Positions 31,678-41,560 of a stretch of DNA of 47,111 nt are shown piece after piece. The stretch comes from Polyrhizophydium stewartii (lineage: Eukaryota; Chytridiomycota; Chytridiomycetes; Rhizophydiales): positions 1 through 47,111 of the forward strand of contig JADGIZ010000017.1 of NCBI GenBank assembly GCA_027604665.1, read 5' to 3'. Each line of letters begins with the position of its first letter. Within the stretch, counting starts at the first letter, position 1. A program made the position numbers and the translations under genes. A model generated the notes under the pieces. It was not told the DNA's origin and searched no databases. It saw only the letters and a program-made list of their open reading frames with translations.

Positions 31678-31905
31678 GTATTGATTCTACTCATTAGATA
31701 TTCATAATCCAACTACGTATGGTGGAAGTTCCATCGAAGATGCTCAATTGATAAGTCAAATTCTAATGTTGCTCTTATTAGGAATCCATTTGGACCTCCA
31801 TATATCCTGAGGCTACGGTATGACAGGTTGATATGACTAATAAATCAGACTTTATGCTTGAGACATTACCTATAGTATTTTATCCACTGCTACACGCCCT
31901 ACATA
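31678..31905 (+). pseudogene. cox1: cox1 fossil (about residues 320-385)
   Basis: The bases of 31681-31730 follow the IPTGIKIFSWLATMYGGS segment closely (TACGTATGGTGG for ACAATGTATGGAGG). The frame reads TTYGGSSIEDAQLISQILML for ATMYGGSIKYDTPMLFAIGF. Then GMTG and DITYSILSTATRP correspond to [29 protein letters not shown] with correct spacing. UGA and UAA codons interrupt it and the haem-binding histidines are lost. It is on the plus strand, whereas the two earlier cox1 pieces are on the minus strand. Confidence 0.6.
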
Positions 31906-32880
31906 TTTTTATATATAGCGCATTCATTCTCTCTGATACCTATCTTTACCATAACTTAAGCGGCTTCGCGATTACCGCTTTGATTAGCTCGACACTACAC
32001 GAGATCTAGGGTATTTAGACTACTACTCATAGTCAATGGAAGGTGAAGATAGTTATTCTATTGGTCTCACGGGGAGGGAATCCTCAGATTGACTAAACCA
32101 GTTTAATAGACTGAAGGCATAATAATCAAAAATAGCACATCTATTATGGTTGAGGATATTACCAAGGAAATTAAGAACATAAGAAGAATGAGCGAAGCGA
32201 ATCAAGATGAGAATAGGGAGAAGAGTAAGCTAAAGGAAACCCTTTGATAGATAGGAGACTTTTGGTACAAATTGAGAGGGAGCCACCTTCAGGGGCTCTT
32301 ATTTAGAGATAAAATGCATAATGATTAACTGATACTACACTTAGAATTATAGAAGACATAATGTGAATAGAGGGAGAATTGATTAGTATTAATGGACTAA
32401 GGTGATTTGAGAAAGTAGAAGGAAGGGGAACCGAAGGTGAGAACTGAGGATAACTGACGATCCTAGATGAAGCATCACGGAGGCGCGAGCTGACGCTAGC
32501 CCCGATGAATGAAATAAGCGATCCCCTTACCAACCGGGACTCAAGATCTTTAGATGACTCATTTACATGAGTGGAATCCTGAACAGAATGAAAAGTTGTA
32601 ATTATTTGGGACATCGTGACCAAATTCAATTAATAGATTTCTGACTGGTGACCTCCAACCTAAAACTGTTTATTCAACAATAATCTTTTGAAGTACCTTG
32701 AATCTTCGCATGATTTATGTTCTGAAGTGTTAATCATCTCTAATGTAATTTTTATACTAAGGAGAACTTGATCTAGAGAAATTAACAAATACTTAAAGCG
32801 GCTACGTGTAGACGATCAATAACAAAATGCCTTAACAATAAAAGAACTTTGTTATCTAAGACGATTTGAGAATAATTTAT
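31906..32880. other. Spacer with a Ser-rich antisense frame
   Basis: The minus strand is open for 108 codons at 32303-32629, but the reading is rich in Ser, Pro and Leu and simply mirrors purine-rich plus-strand DNA; no motif. GAATGAGCGAAGCGAAT at 32186-32202 belongs to a dispersed motif. A hairpin element lies at 32483-32503 (AGGCGCGAGCTGACGC). Confidence 0.45.
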
Positions 32881-32884
32881 ATAA

Positions 32885-33013
32885 TCGGCAATAAATAAAA
32901 TCATCGATCAGATTTCAGCTAGATCTCAAGACCTAGGACAACTACAACTTCTTGATGTAGATAACCGAGTTGTTGTGACGAGTATTGAATACCAGAATCT
33001 GAACCCAAACTGA
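32885..33013 (+). pseudogene. cox2: cox2 fossil, best preserved block
   Basis: The frame from a UAA at 32882 to a UGA at 33011 contains IIDQISARSQDLGQLQLLDV and DNRVVVTSIEYQN. This matches [26 protein letters not shown]...VTSADVIH of cox2. LGQLQLLDVDNRVV differs from the usual family sequence at two conservative sites, the strongest single protein match among the fossils. The frame does not continue into LGIKVDA. The same part of cox2, more decayed, lies at 9600-9700 on the other strand. Confidence 0.8.
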
Positions 33014-33890
33014 TTATTAAAGTTCTAACCATAGCTTATTTATAGAAATGGAAGAGGTTGCCAAATGAAATAGTTGATAAATGATGAATCGGGCTAGCGC
33101 CAAGCGATGCCCTAACCGAAAATCTCGATCTTCATATCGATTGAATCCATCTTCAAACACATTTACAATCAGTGGTTCTCCCTAGGATCGCCCCCATCTT
33201 AGGAAAAACGCTATGGTTTTCAACTAAGGAGTGCTAGCGCCATTTGAGTGTATAAGAATTGAGATAGGTTTACAATTAATTACCTAAGAAATTCTCGTAT
33301 GATTGTTATTTGGATTAGTCTTCGTGATTCTAGCGGCGTTCTTCAGAACGCGCTGGTTCGATGAATTACAGTATATCGCTCCGCCTTTTTTTATAAACTA
33401 AATCCTGGGTATAGCTATTAGACGTATCGGGTATTCCTCACTTTCGGGGGGATCGCCCCCCCAGGATGAAGATCTTCCTACTTTTTTGCAGCGGAGCGAA
33501 TTGCTGCCACCTGGGATCAAGGTTGTTGCTTCTACTGCTAACAGGTTGTGTGTCTACTTTTGTCTCAAAAAGCCGCTGCGCTATTTGCGATTTTATTTAA
33601 TTTATTCTCGACTGCGTGATTTCTTTATTTGACCAACTTACAGTTGGTGTTTTAATGGGGGTAATTGCTGAGCGTATATAGACAAAAGCCAGAGATTCAC
33701 ATGTCCCGCTAGCGGCTTCTCATTGATTTCCAATTTCATCTTCTTCATCGACGTAGTCGATCTCAATCTGGCTGATTGATCATTATCAAAAAGCTTTTAC
33801 CTTTAATTCCTATTTTTATATATTAGGAGCGACTCCTAGCGGCTGCTATTTTATAAGTTAAAGAGACTTTCCCAATAGTCTACTTCAATT
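33014..33890. other. Spacer with hairpins
   Basis: Holds a TCGGGCTAGCG-type relative of the TCGGACGG family (33087-33119), a G+C stem at 33448-33462 (GGGGGGATCGCCCCCCC) and pyrimidine-rich DNA at 33470-33700. No gene recognised. Confidence 0.5.
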
Positions 33891-33898
33891 CGATTTTT

Positions 33899-34035
33899 AT
33901 CGCGGCCGCGACGTCGCCTCAGAAGCTCTTCTGAGGCCCGGTGCTTGAAGCACCGGCGGCCCCCATCTTCGATGGGGCCGGTCGCGGAGTGACCGGAGCC
34001 TTGTAAAGGCTCCTACGTCACGTCCGCCGCTTCTT
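33899..34035. repeat. 137-bp double-hairpin element, copy 1
   Basis: Stems in order: CGCGGCCGCG, CTCAGAAGCTCTTCTGAG, CCGGTGCTTGAAGCACCGG, GGCCCCCATCTTCGATGGGGCC, GGTCGCGGAGTGACC, GGAGCCTTGTAAAGGCTCC. No difference is visible from the copy at 35840-35976. Its insertion must be recent compared with the decayed genes around it. Confidence 0.95.
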
Positions 34036-34152
34036 TCCGCAAACATCTCGCACTTCTGGGCCCGTCCGATCGATTTTGAAGGAATTTATGGTTCCCTCGG
34101 AGCGACCGCCTCCTTCAAGGAGGCTACGTCGCGATTTTTAATTGGTCTCATC

Positions 34153-34233
34153 GATCAGCCGGTGTCTAATTACGTATCGCCTCACTCTCCGAACGTTCGG
34201 CTCACTTTGATGGGCCCGACACCCCGGCTGATC
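34153..34233. repeat. GATCAGCCGG element, copy 2 (inverted)
   Basis: Reverse orientation of the element at 15550-15632: GATCAGCCGGTGTC at the left, CGGGCCCATCAAAGTGAG read on the minus strand, ACACCCCGGCTGATC at the right. The inner loop (CTCCGAACGTTCGG) differs from copy 1. Confidence 0.8.
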
Positions 34234-34235
34234 CC

Positions 34236-34850
34236 CATCTAATAGGGTTAGGAGTGTATTATTAGGTGCAATTGGAGCGACTCCGTCGCGCCGCAAATTC
34301 AGAAATTCCCGACCAGGATCCGCACCCAGAAATGGGTGGATCTACACTAGGAAACCGACTACTTTAGCAGTGAAAGTTAATTAACAATGGTGGTAATGAT
34401 AAGAGATCGATTATATAGAAAAAGGAAGTGGATTAAATAAATTTCTTAGATTAGTTTGTCAGTGTTTAGTGGTCTTATACATAATAGGAAGATTAGTCAC
34501 GACGGAGTAAGCTGACTAATGAAATCGATCATTACAACCTCTTTTCTGGTTAGATATGTTTAATCTTGCCTCTGGGGATTCTCCTATCTATTGAAGTAGG
34601 GAGGACTAATTATAGCAAAACCATCACACATCTATTTGGAGTTCCCCCTATTTAGGTGAAAGGGGCCATCTAACCCCTCTAAATCTAGGTGGAATCGAAT
34701 CTCTGATTCGACTCCACGACTATCTAAGGATCCCTGTAGAACTCAATTATAAGAGTAGAAGCAGACACCAACTTATTATAGAGGATTGTCTTATTGTTGG
34801 TTATGTTTGCTAAATGAGCTGTGCCATGATCTTAGCAATTATTTGATAAA
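34236..34850. other. Spacer without a supported gene
   Basis: Contains a GGAGCGACTCCGTCGCG hairpin (34271-34288), an AATCGAATCTCTGATTCGA palindrome (34692-34711) and A+T-rich filler; no gene seen. Confidence 0.5.
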
Positions 34851-34852
34851 TG

Positions 34853-34942
34853 ACGCAGCGGAGCGGTCGTGACGTCGCCTCAGGCGCCCCGGTCACGGAG
34901 CGACCGGAGCCTTGTAAAGGCTCCTACGTCGCGTCTCCGAGA
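34853..34942. repeat. Short compound hairpin element
   Basis: CGGAGCGGTCGTGACGTCGCC, CAGGCGCC, GGTCACGGAGCGACC, GGAGCCTTGTAAAGGCTCC, GCGTCTCCG: an abridged version of the 137-bp element, lacking its first inner stems. Confidence 0.85.
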
Positions 34943-34971
34943 ATCAACTAATTCAAATCATCTTATTGAGC

Positions 34972-35041
34972 GGCGCGGCGCCGCGCGGAGCCGCGCTCCC
35001 CCCCGCACCCTCGAGGGGCGGCTGCAGCCGCCCCCCCTCAC
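34972..35041. repeat. Extremely G+C-rich hairpin
   Basis: GAGCGGCGCGGCGCCGCG with GGAGCCGCGCTCC, then GGGGCGGCTGCAGCCGCCCC: two adjacent perfect stems with almost no A or T. Confidence 0.85.
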
Positions 35042-35325
35042 CTAGTGTCTTCTTTGATTAGATATTCTGTATTTTAGGTTAGCTCGCGATTTAATAGGAT
35101 ATATAGGGGAGAATTTAATAGCATAAATAGAGAGGAGATGATGTGAGATACCATCTAATATTAGAATGAGCAATCTTAGATTGCCTATTCGTTTACCCGA
35201 ATTTCTCATTAATGTAAATTGAGTCAATCATTAAGATTTTAATAGAATTACAAGAAAAGTCATTTATGGAAATATTGTTATGATGTTCATCAAGTAGAAA
35301 CTCATTAAAATGAGTTTAAAGTAAT
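35042..35325. other. Spacer without a supported gene
   Basis: A+T-rich; one GAGCAATCTTAGATTGC palindrome (35168-35184) and TCGTTTACCCGAAT (35190-35203), also seen at 8789-8802. Confidence 0.5.
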
Positions 35326-35329
35326 ACTA

Positions 35330-35445
35330 GGAATTAAACTATTTTTGGTTCCATTAATTATGATTGAGTTGATACTATTCCTAGATGTTTATAACAATTC
35401 ATGTTCTCTTAGATCACTTAATAAATATTAGGTTGAACTATAATC
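35330..35445 (+). pseudogene. atp6: Possible atp6 remnant
   Basis: The frame GIKLFLVPLIMIELILFLDV followed by SCSLRSLNK resembles IFLP...LLVPLEIIAYISRTISLGLRLSVN at V, P, I, L and the SL.LR positions. It ends at a UAA after about 38 codons. A short hydrophobic run can match atp6 by chance, so this is tentative. Confidence 0.25.
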
Positions 35446-35718
35446 TAAAATGGTTCATAATAATTCAGATTTGAAGTTAGCATTGATCGATCTGATTACT
35501 CATTTGACTTTTTATAAGATCTTCTTGGTTGAACCTATATGATGAACATTGATAGTCTAAACTTGAAATGATTTAATTTGATTAATTTAAGTTTAATCGA
35601 TCATAGATCGATGAATTCCTAAAGATTGTCATAAAAGTGAAAGATCAAAATCTTCATGATGATAACAACTGTAATAATAGCAATAGTAGTAATTCAACTC
35701 GATAACTATTGATCGAAT

Positions 35719-35763
35719 CGTTAGGACGACCCCCGTACGGGGGGAGCTAACGCGCCGTCCGAT
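35719..35763. repeat. TCGGACGG hairpin with a second inserted stem
   Basis: CGTTAGGACG and CGCCGTCCGAT arms as in the 8895-8935 element, but the left inner arm is replaced by CCCCCGTACGGGGG, a perfect stem of its own. A clear case of hairpin inside hairpin. Confidence 0.85.
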
Positions 35764-35839
35764 GATTCGACTTACTAATTAAGATTAAACAGCTTCCCGG
35801 TTTGTAGTCGCGTTGCTTATGATCAGAATTTGATCTGAA

Positions 35840-35976
35840 ATCGCGGCCGCGACGTCGCCTCAGAAGCTCTTCTGAGGCCCGGTGCTTGAAGCACCGGCGG
35901 CCCCCATCTTCGATGGGGCCGGTCGCGGAGTGACCGGAGCCTTGTAAAGGCTCCTACGTCACGTCCGCCGCTTCTT
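35840..35976. repeat. 137-bp double-hairpin element, copy 2
   Basis: Direct repeat of 33899-34035, 1.94 kb apart; the flanks outside the 137 bp differ. Confidence 0.95.
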
Positions 35977-35997
35977 ATTGTGGAAGTTATTAGTTGA

Positions 35998-36046
35998 AAT
36001 TCGGATAAACGAATTCCCGCCTCCGTCGCTAGGAGGCGGCAATTCT
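35998..36046. repeat. 49-bp hairpin repeat, arm 1 (inverted copy at 45184-45232)
   Basis: AATTCGGATAAACGAATTCC plus a CCGCCTCCGTCGCTAGGAGGCGG stem. The reverse complement stands at 45184-45232 with no visible mismatch. The pair is a potential inversion site for 9 kb. Confidence 0.9.
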
Positions 36047-36577
36047 CAATAGGTTGCTCAAATATATGGATGAAGATAATAGAAGGTCGAATAATAAGTA
36101 ATTACTAGTTCTAAAGAGATAAACGATCGAAGATCGTGAAATTGATATAATGAAGAATAATATGACAACAACAGATTTGAACTACTTAAGTGGCTAAGCA
36201 ATTGTAAACCTATCGCTTCTTTAGGTCGTACTATCAGGACTGTTTAGATTTAAACTAAAGTTGACCTCTAGACTGTATAGATGGATGAGGAGGAACTCCT
36301 ACTTATCTTGTTAGCCAGAAATGACCTGATGAAGAGGTATCTAATAAATTGATGGTTGCTATGTCAAAGGAATCTAATATTTGTTTTAATCGCCTTTAGC
36401 TTGTTAATGGCTACCTATAAAGAAATAGACCACCAAAGGTGGTGAAAGTAGAAATTAAGTAATCAAATTATGTATCATGACTTATAGAACCATAACACTA
36501 CCGATAAAGTTACTTTAGTAACTGGGTTTGTATTTAGCAGGCGATCTGAAATTAGAACTACGTGATTAGCTATTTAA

Positions 36578-36859
36578 ATCTTTTAGAAACCGTTCAGTTA
36601 CTTACACTCAAATCTTTGCTATTGTCACTACAGATGTTCTTTGGAAGAGATTTATGTAGTACTTTAGCTTATTATAGATTTTACATACATAATCTTATAT
36701 ACAATCCCTAACTATTGGATAATTCCTAATGATAGACGTTTACTCTCCATCTTCAACTATCATAGATAGCTCGTATCTAGAAATAGGCCCCTAGAAATTC
36801 CAACTATTTGGCCTTCTACCTATGCAAGTAGTTTTATAAGACTTTGTTTAGTCCCATGA
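36578..36859 (+). pseudogene. cox2: cox2 fossil (N-terminal membrane part)
   Basis: Open for 93 codons with three UAG. The end reads RLLVSRNRPLEIPTIWPS, corresponding to ERIIHGTTLEIIWTIFPS of cox2 just before its second membrane helix. Upstream, EEIYVVLLLIIDFTYIILYT takes the place of the first helix (DIMFFLIIIVIFVSWML). The bases CTATTGTCACTACAGATGTT resemble LHHDIMFF in another frame, so a frameshift lies between. No start codon fits. It supplies the part of cox2 missing from the other fragments. Whether the long open frame means recent decay or chance cannot be told by eye. Confidence 0.55.
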
Positions 36860-37380
36860 AGCCATATAAGTCTAGCTAAAATAGGACCATCTTAAGATGG
36901 TTAAGTTGAGAAAGCCGCTCAGTCACTTACTTATCACAAGCGAACGTAAGCTCCTTCACCAGCACTATGCTATACTACTGGGACTATAATTACTATCAAT
37001 TTAACAATAATCAACTAAACATGAAAAGAGTTAAATAAAAATGAAATAAACAAAGCATATAAGTTAGTCCTTCGTATCACTAAGACGTTCAAGCGCCACT
37101 GGCCTTTAAGGCCTCGATGGCTAAGACAATTCTCTAATAGAAATTTAATTCTCATTCATTAATAATATCATTACGTTCATAGATTGGCGCGACTAGTCGC
37201 GCTCATCGCCCCTCCGGGCCGATTTGCGCTGAAGGCTTGTAGCTGCATCTCTTCTATGCATTTACCTACGTTACGTTCTACTAGTTCACTACACTTCTAC
37301 TAGTGTCGTTCATTCTCACTCCCTTATCTCGTTCTATTTACTCATCGTATTTATTCTTTCTTGTACTAATTTTGGTTAGC
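36860..37380. other. Spacer without a supported gene
   Basis: Contains GGCCTTTAAGGCC (37100-37112), a GCGCGACTAGTCGCGC palindrome (37188-37203) and a pyrimidine-rich run (37245-37370) with repeated CGTTCxA/CACTTC words, the complement of the GAATGARCGAAG type motif. No gene seen. Confidence 0.5.
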
Positions 37381-37382
37381 TG

Positions 37383-37530
37383 GCCGTGACGTCGCCGGTT
37401 AGGCCCGCCCCCTAGAGGGGCGGTGATCGAAGATCGGTCACTCCGCGACCGGCCCCCCATCGAAGATGGGGGGGCCGCCGGTGCTTCAAGCACCGGGCCT
37501 CAGAAGAGCTTCTGAGGCGACGTCGCTAGC
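37383..37530. repeat. Compound hairpin element with partly inverted order
   Basis: CCGTGACGTCGCCGG, CCGCCCCCTAGAGGGGCGG, GATCGAAGATC, GGTCACTCCGCGACC, GGCCCCCCATCGAAGATGGGGG, CCGGTGCTTCAAGCACCGG, CTCAGAAGAGCTTCTGAG, GCGACGTCGC. The right two-thirds are the 137-bp element read backwards, joined to a left end as in 18511-18605. Confidence 0.9.
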
Positions 37531-37789
37531 GATCATTATCTGTGTAAGCTTAACATTATTTAGGTAGAAATGTAGTCTATCCTCGTGTTTAAATCAAAAG
37601 GAAAGGATCATGAGCAGACAATTACAATTCATGTATTAAGCCATATAGCTATAAGAATAGAACACTTAATTTGAATCGGGCGGAACCCTAACCGAAAATC
37701 TCTAACAAATAGTTTAATGAGTTTCACCAGTTCTCTGATCTATCGCTAATCTCTGGATCCTGATCATTATTGAACAAATTATTGCAGTT

Positions 37790-37915
37790 GGTGTCAAATT
37801 ACCGGCTGTTAAATAATAAGCAGTGGAACCAATAATAAGATGAAGAACAAAAATGCAATAGAAAATCTAATAGATTGTAATTCTAGTTTCCAATCAGTGA
37901 GCTTTTAAACCTATT
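37790..37915 (-). pseudogene. cox3: cox3 fossil (conserved GLHVIIGT helix)
   Basis: The minus-strand frame IYLIFYCIFVLHLIIGSTAY matches [22 protein letters not shown] of cox3, including the L-H-x-I-I-G core. Just upstream ETRIT fits EAPFTIS. UGA, UAG and UAA codons surround it and the following helix is lost. It complements the N-terminal fragment at 28348-28570. Confidence 0.55.
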
Positions 37916-38435
37916 TCTTTAGGTTCAGTATTGTTAATCATTAGAAAAGATTAATGAGAAGATGGTCATTAATTTAGATTTGGTACACTTATAATCATTT
38001 AATGTGTTAGATGCTTAATTAATTACTGTTGGAATTGGTGTTTAGTTCAATGTTGGTTCTTAACACTAATGAAGAAGATTAATAACATTTCAGTATCTAG
38101 TCTCTATAAACCAGAAGATCTTGTTGAGTAGAGATGAACTTGATTTTGATTAGTCGATCAGTCGTGAAACCGCTTATGATCGATTGAATATAGCATTATT
38201 TCAGATGGCCTTTGACGTCCCCCATGGTCTTTTCAGGGAAGTTTCTGTTGAGTATAATGTAATGAAGAGCTAAAGGATGAGGAACTATTTTTAATTTAAC
38301 TACTGGAAGACTTTCAGAGCTTTTCCTATTAATATTGAATCAACTCATCTTCATGAGTGGCCTAGTGTATGTAGGTGGACTTATATCAGAAATCGGCTGC
38401 ATTGCAAAGTTTGAGAAAGTAATTCTCATATAACT
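37916..38435. other. Spacer without a supported gene
   Basis: A+T-rich, few palindromes (ATCGATCAGTCGTGAAACCGC near 38156). No gene recognised. Confidence 0.45.
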
Positions 38436-38439
38436 GATA

Positions 38440-38575
38440 AACCGGAGCTGCGACGTCGCCTCCTTGGGGACCCGGAGCGGCTCCGCCGCGGCAAGGGGTC
38501 CGGTGCTTAAGCACCGTAGGTGCGACGTAGGCCCCCCTTCTTCGATGGGGCAGGTTTTTGATCGCGGCGCCGCAA
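38440..38575. repeat. Compound G+C-rich hairpin element
   Basis: GCTGCGACGTCGCCTCC, CGGAGCGGCTCCG, CCGGTGCTTAAGCACCG, GTGCGACGTAGGCC, CCCCTTCTTCGATGGGG. It shares the CCCGGAGCGGCTCCGCCGCG module with 6512-6680. The two overlapping minus-strand reading frames here are by-products. Confidence 0.85.
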
Positions 38576-39264
38576 CAAATCTCTGACCCAGGGTCGGCCC
38601 CCATGGGGGGGCGACCCCCCGCCTACGCGGTGGGTCTAAGCGGTCCCCCAAGAGCGAGGGTCGGTATAACAAGACCCGAAGCGTACTGAAGCTAGACCCA
38701 GGGTTTATTAGATGGAATGTAGAGGGCGACTCCTCGGAGTCGCTCCAAATCGTGTTGCGCTCGACTATACCAAAGATAGGAAGTAGTTTGCGCTTATATA
38801 CATGAGCTTTGCAGTGGCGTTTTTTAATTACATTTGGAGTAGCTCCGCTGCGCTTTAGTTTTGGATTGTACTAAGATGGCCTAGGATAGGATAGGTAACC
38901 TCTAAACATAAACACAACAGCTTAAATAGCTAACTTATTTTCAATTAACTACGCGATAAACTATTTATAATCAATTCCTAGTAAAGCTGAATTAGAATTG
39001 AGTCCAATTATTGCTAAAGGTTTCACCTGAGATATAGGAGATACCCACCTTCGGTGGTTTAGTATTCTAGGATTTAGTTTTGACCGCCTCAGTCACTTAA
39101 GCGGACATAAGCTCCTTCGTATAAGCCGCCTAGGGCCGGCTGGGCCTATAATAAGATGGATTCAATGGTGTATTTTGTATATCAATTTGAAGTAACAGAT
39201 TAAAAGACATAAATAAACGAAAAGAATAAAAAAGAAAGAATAAAGAATAAATAGGCATCAAATC

Positions 39265-39350
39265 GGAGCCGCGACTAGCCTCAGAAGCTCTTCTGAGGCC
39301 CGGTGCTTTAAGCACCGGGTGGGGGCGACCCACCACTTAGGTGGTGGTTC
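39265..39350. repeat. Compound hairpin element, short form
   Basis: GCCGCGACTAGCCTC, CTCAGAAGCTCTTCTGAG, CCCGGTGCTTTAAGCACCGGG, CCACCACTTAGGTGGTGG. Confidence 0.85.
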
Positions 39351-40220
39351 TATGGAGTAACGTGTAGATCACATATATCTCACCCATTAAGATGAGAAAT
39401 ACACTTGAATCTCCTTCTAGAGATAAACTGACATTTATTAAATTGGGTTCGAGGGCAGGTCGTCCTTCGATCCAGGTTTCAGAAATGCGATCTATTTATT
39501 AAAATCCATATTAGGTCTTTGAGGTGATATAGCAATACAATAGATTAGTTAGGAAATTGACTACAATATCTATATTTCAGGAGCGATGTTCGTATGAATC
39601 AACTACTTTGATAATTTTCTAGCTCTGCTAACTAAAATGTCATGATAATCCCTAAGGGGGTTCCATTAGAAGTTGGAGCAGATCATTAGATTAGTCAGGT
39701 AATCCTCCTCCATCGATTAAGCCTTAGGTATGAGTCCAGACGAGGCTCCTAGGGGAACCGTAGGCTAAATCGGGGGATACCTGACGATTGGTGGTAGTAG
39801 TTGAGAACAACAACTCTTAGATTATTAAGTTGGCGTCTCTCTTCATTTTACTTGTTAAGATCATTTGAGCGATGAATATCAGCTTCTACTAAGCTTCCAT
39901 TCATTTCATTAACCAACACTCGTTCAACGTTATACACTTCGTTCTATTTAAGCGGTAACGCGATTAGGATGAGTATCTTCAGTTTATAGCAATTAATTAC
40001 CTACTAGAACTATTAATCCGCTAGGAGTCGCTCCAATTCATCCGGAGGTCCGCTCTGCGGCAATTATGCACCACCTTTAGAATAGCATATTAATGATGTT
40101 TAGCGCTAGGAGTCGCTCCAATTCAATTAGATTATAGAGACTCGTTATGTTGAATTTCTGATTATTAGATGAGCAATTCTGTAATCGCCTACAAAGAGGC
40201 CCCAGCCCTTTGGGCTGGTA
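39351..40220. other. Spacer without a supported gene
   Basis: Mixed composition, with GCTAGGAGTCGCTCCAATTCA occurring twice (40019-40038 and 40103-40124) as truncated hairpins. Several G+C-richer stretches (39640-39790) may be fossils I cannot identify. Confidence 0.45.
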
Positions 40221-40221
40221 C

Positions 40222-40267
40222 AATCACGCAGTCGCGGAGCGACCGCCCTCTGGGCTACGTCGCTCAA
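40222..40267. repeat. 46-bp hairpin repeat, copy 2
   Basis: Second copy of 25785-25830; directly preceded here by another small stem, CCAGCCCTTTGGGCTGG. Confidence 0.85.
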
Positions 40268-40589
40268 ATCTCAGGATAATAAGATCAGTCGTTACAACTG
40301 TAACGATAATTAATTCGCTTTACACATACAATTAGAACATTAGATCTAGCACGATGTCGATTTAGCCTGAATAATCTTCAATCTGTTCTAACTCGGTTAG
40401 CTGCGCGATCATCTAAATACTGGTGCTAAGAGGTATAAGATTAACCATATTTGACCCTAATCTAAGCTCAATTTGATGATATGATTGTACCGTTCTTCTT
40501 ATTTATTATCAAGCATATTACTTTCATTATCAGCAACTAAATTCTAAGAGGAGTAATCATAATTTCTCTAGGTATTAAACTTTGATCAT

Positions 40590-40870
40590 GGTTTTACTCT
40601 AGTACAGCTTATACGAATAGAGAGACTATTATCTGGATTAGGTAATGGATCTAGAGCTAAAAGTCAGATAGTATTGAGGGAATCTTAATTAATGAATCAG
40701 AATTCGCACACCTATTTTACTTACAGGCATTATTAACTACTGCTACTGGTATAATTGGGTAATCAAAATAAATCTGATTTCAACCTTGATAGATTACTTA
40801 ACCTTTCCTTCTACTACAATTACCATAATTAATGGAGTGGAAGTGGTAATAATCTTGATGTGATACTAAT
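40590..40870 (+). pseudogene. nad5: nad5 fossil (central part)
   Basis: AYTNRETIIWI corresponds to AYSTCSQLGYM. EFAHLFYLQALLTTATGIIG corresponds to [23 protein letters not shown], keeping the F..xALL..A.G.I pattern, and FPSTTITIINGVEV to LPFTYSMMLIGSLSL. Blocks are in gene order with plausible spacing, separated by stops and frame slips. In the gene this part follows directly after that seen at 23650-23800, so the two nad5 pieces do not overlap. Confidence 0.5.
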
Positions 40871-41255
40871 TTAGGTACTAGGGACAGTTATTAGATTAGC
40901 TATCTAGTTGGTTGATCTTATAATAATATGATGATAGTACCTTCAATAAAATATAGAGATAAAACAATTCTCATAGGGTAGTTAACCCTCCCAACAATGT
41001 TTATTTGCAGTAGGTTGTGACCTAAATTGTATCTAGATTATACTTTTTCTGTCTTCATAACATAGCTCCTCTCTTAAGGGATAGATACATTCTTATAAAG
41101 TATATGATCTAACTAATAGGTTAACTTCTGCTATTCTATTTAATATATACAAATTTTGACTTATTGGAGACATCCAGTATAAAACCTATATATAGAAGGA
41201 TCTATAAACTAAGAATTATTTAATAAGGTTGACATCAAATTAACTATCCTCTACA
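40871..41255. other. Spacer without a supported gene
   Basis: A+T-rich sequence. VLGTVIRLAI at 40885-40915 looks like cox1 or another membrane helix but is too short to assign. Confidence 0.4.
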
Positions 41256-41261
41256 TAATTA

Positions 41262-41560
41262 ATGAGTGGCTTAGAACCTTTACTAGTTGGATATGTATTT
41301 ATGGTACAAAAGTCTATTTATTAAGGGTATTCTACAGAGGAAAAATGAACTTATCATTTAATAAGAGAAATAGGGTACAAAAAAGAGTCTAAGATAATAG
41401 GTCCTAAAAATAAGGGTAAAACCTATTAAGAGGTCCGTGCGTTTATATAGGATTTAGAAACCTAGATTGGGATATCGACTCCTAAGAAAGAGATTATGTT
41501 ATTTGTAGAACTTAAAGGATATTTGACCTAGATTAATTAGACCACTTATTGTAATTATAA
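41262..41560 (+). pseudogene. Possible family-B DNA polymerase remnant
   Basis: With UAG as Leu, one frame reads TYHLIREIGYKKESKIIGPK, then a UAA, then EVRAFILDLETLIGISTPKK and EIMLFVELKGYL. The DLET core after hydrophobic residues resembles the first exonuclease motif (DIET) of the protein-primed DNA polymerases of fungal mitochondrial linear plasmids. Further on, around 41690-41780, a DSVN...GTLYLPNYK-like reading is suggestive but weak. UAA and UGA codons break it. Evidence is one short motif, so the call is tentative. Confidence 0.2.

Noticed and set aside
32303..32629. 108-codon minus-strand frame
   Set aside because: The Ser/Pro/Leu-rich reading results from purine-rich DNA on the opposite strand; no domain, no conserved start.
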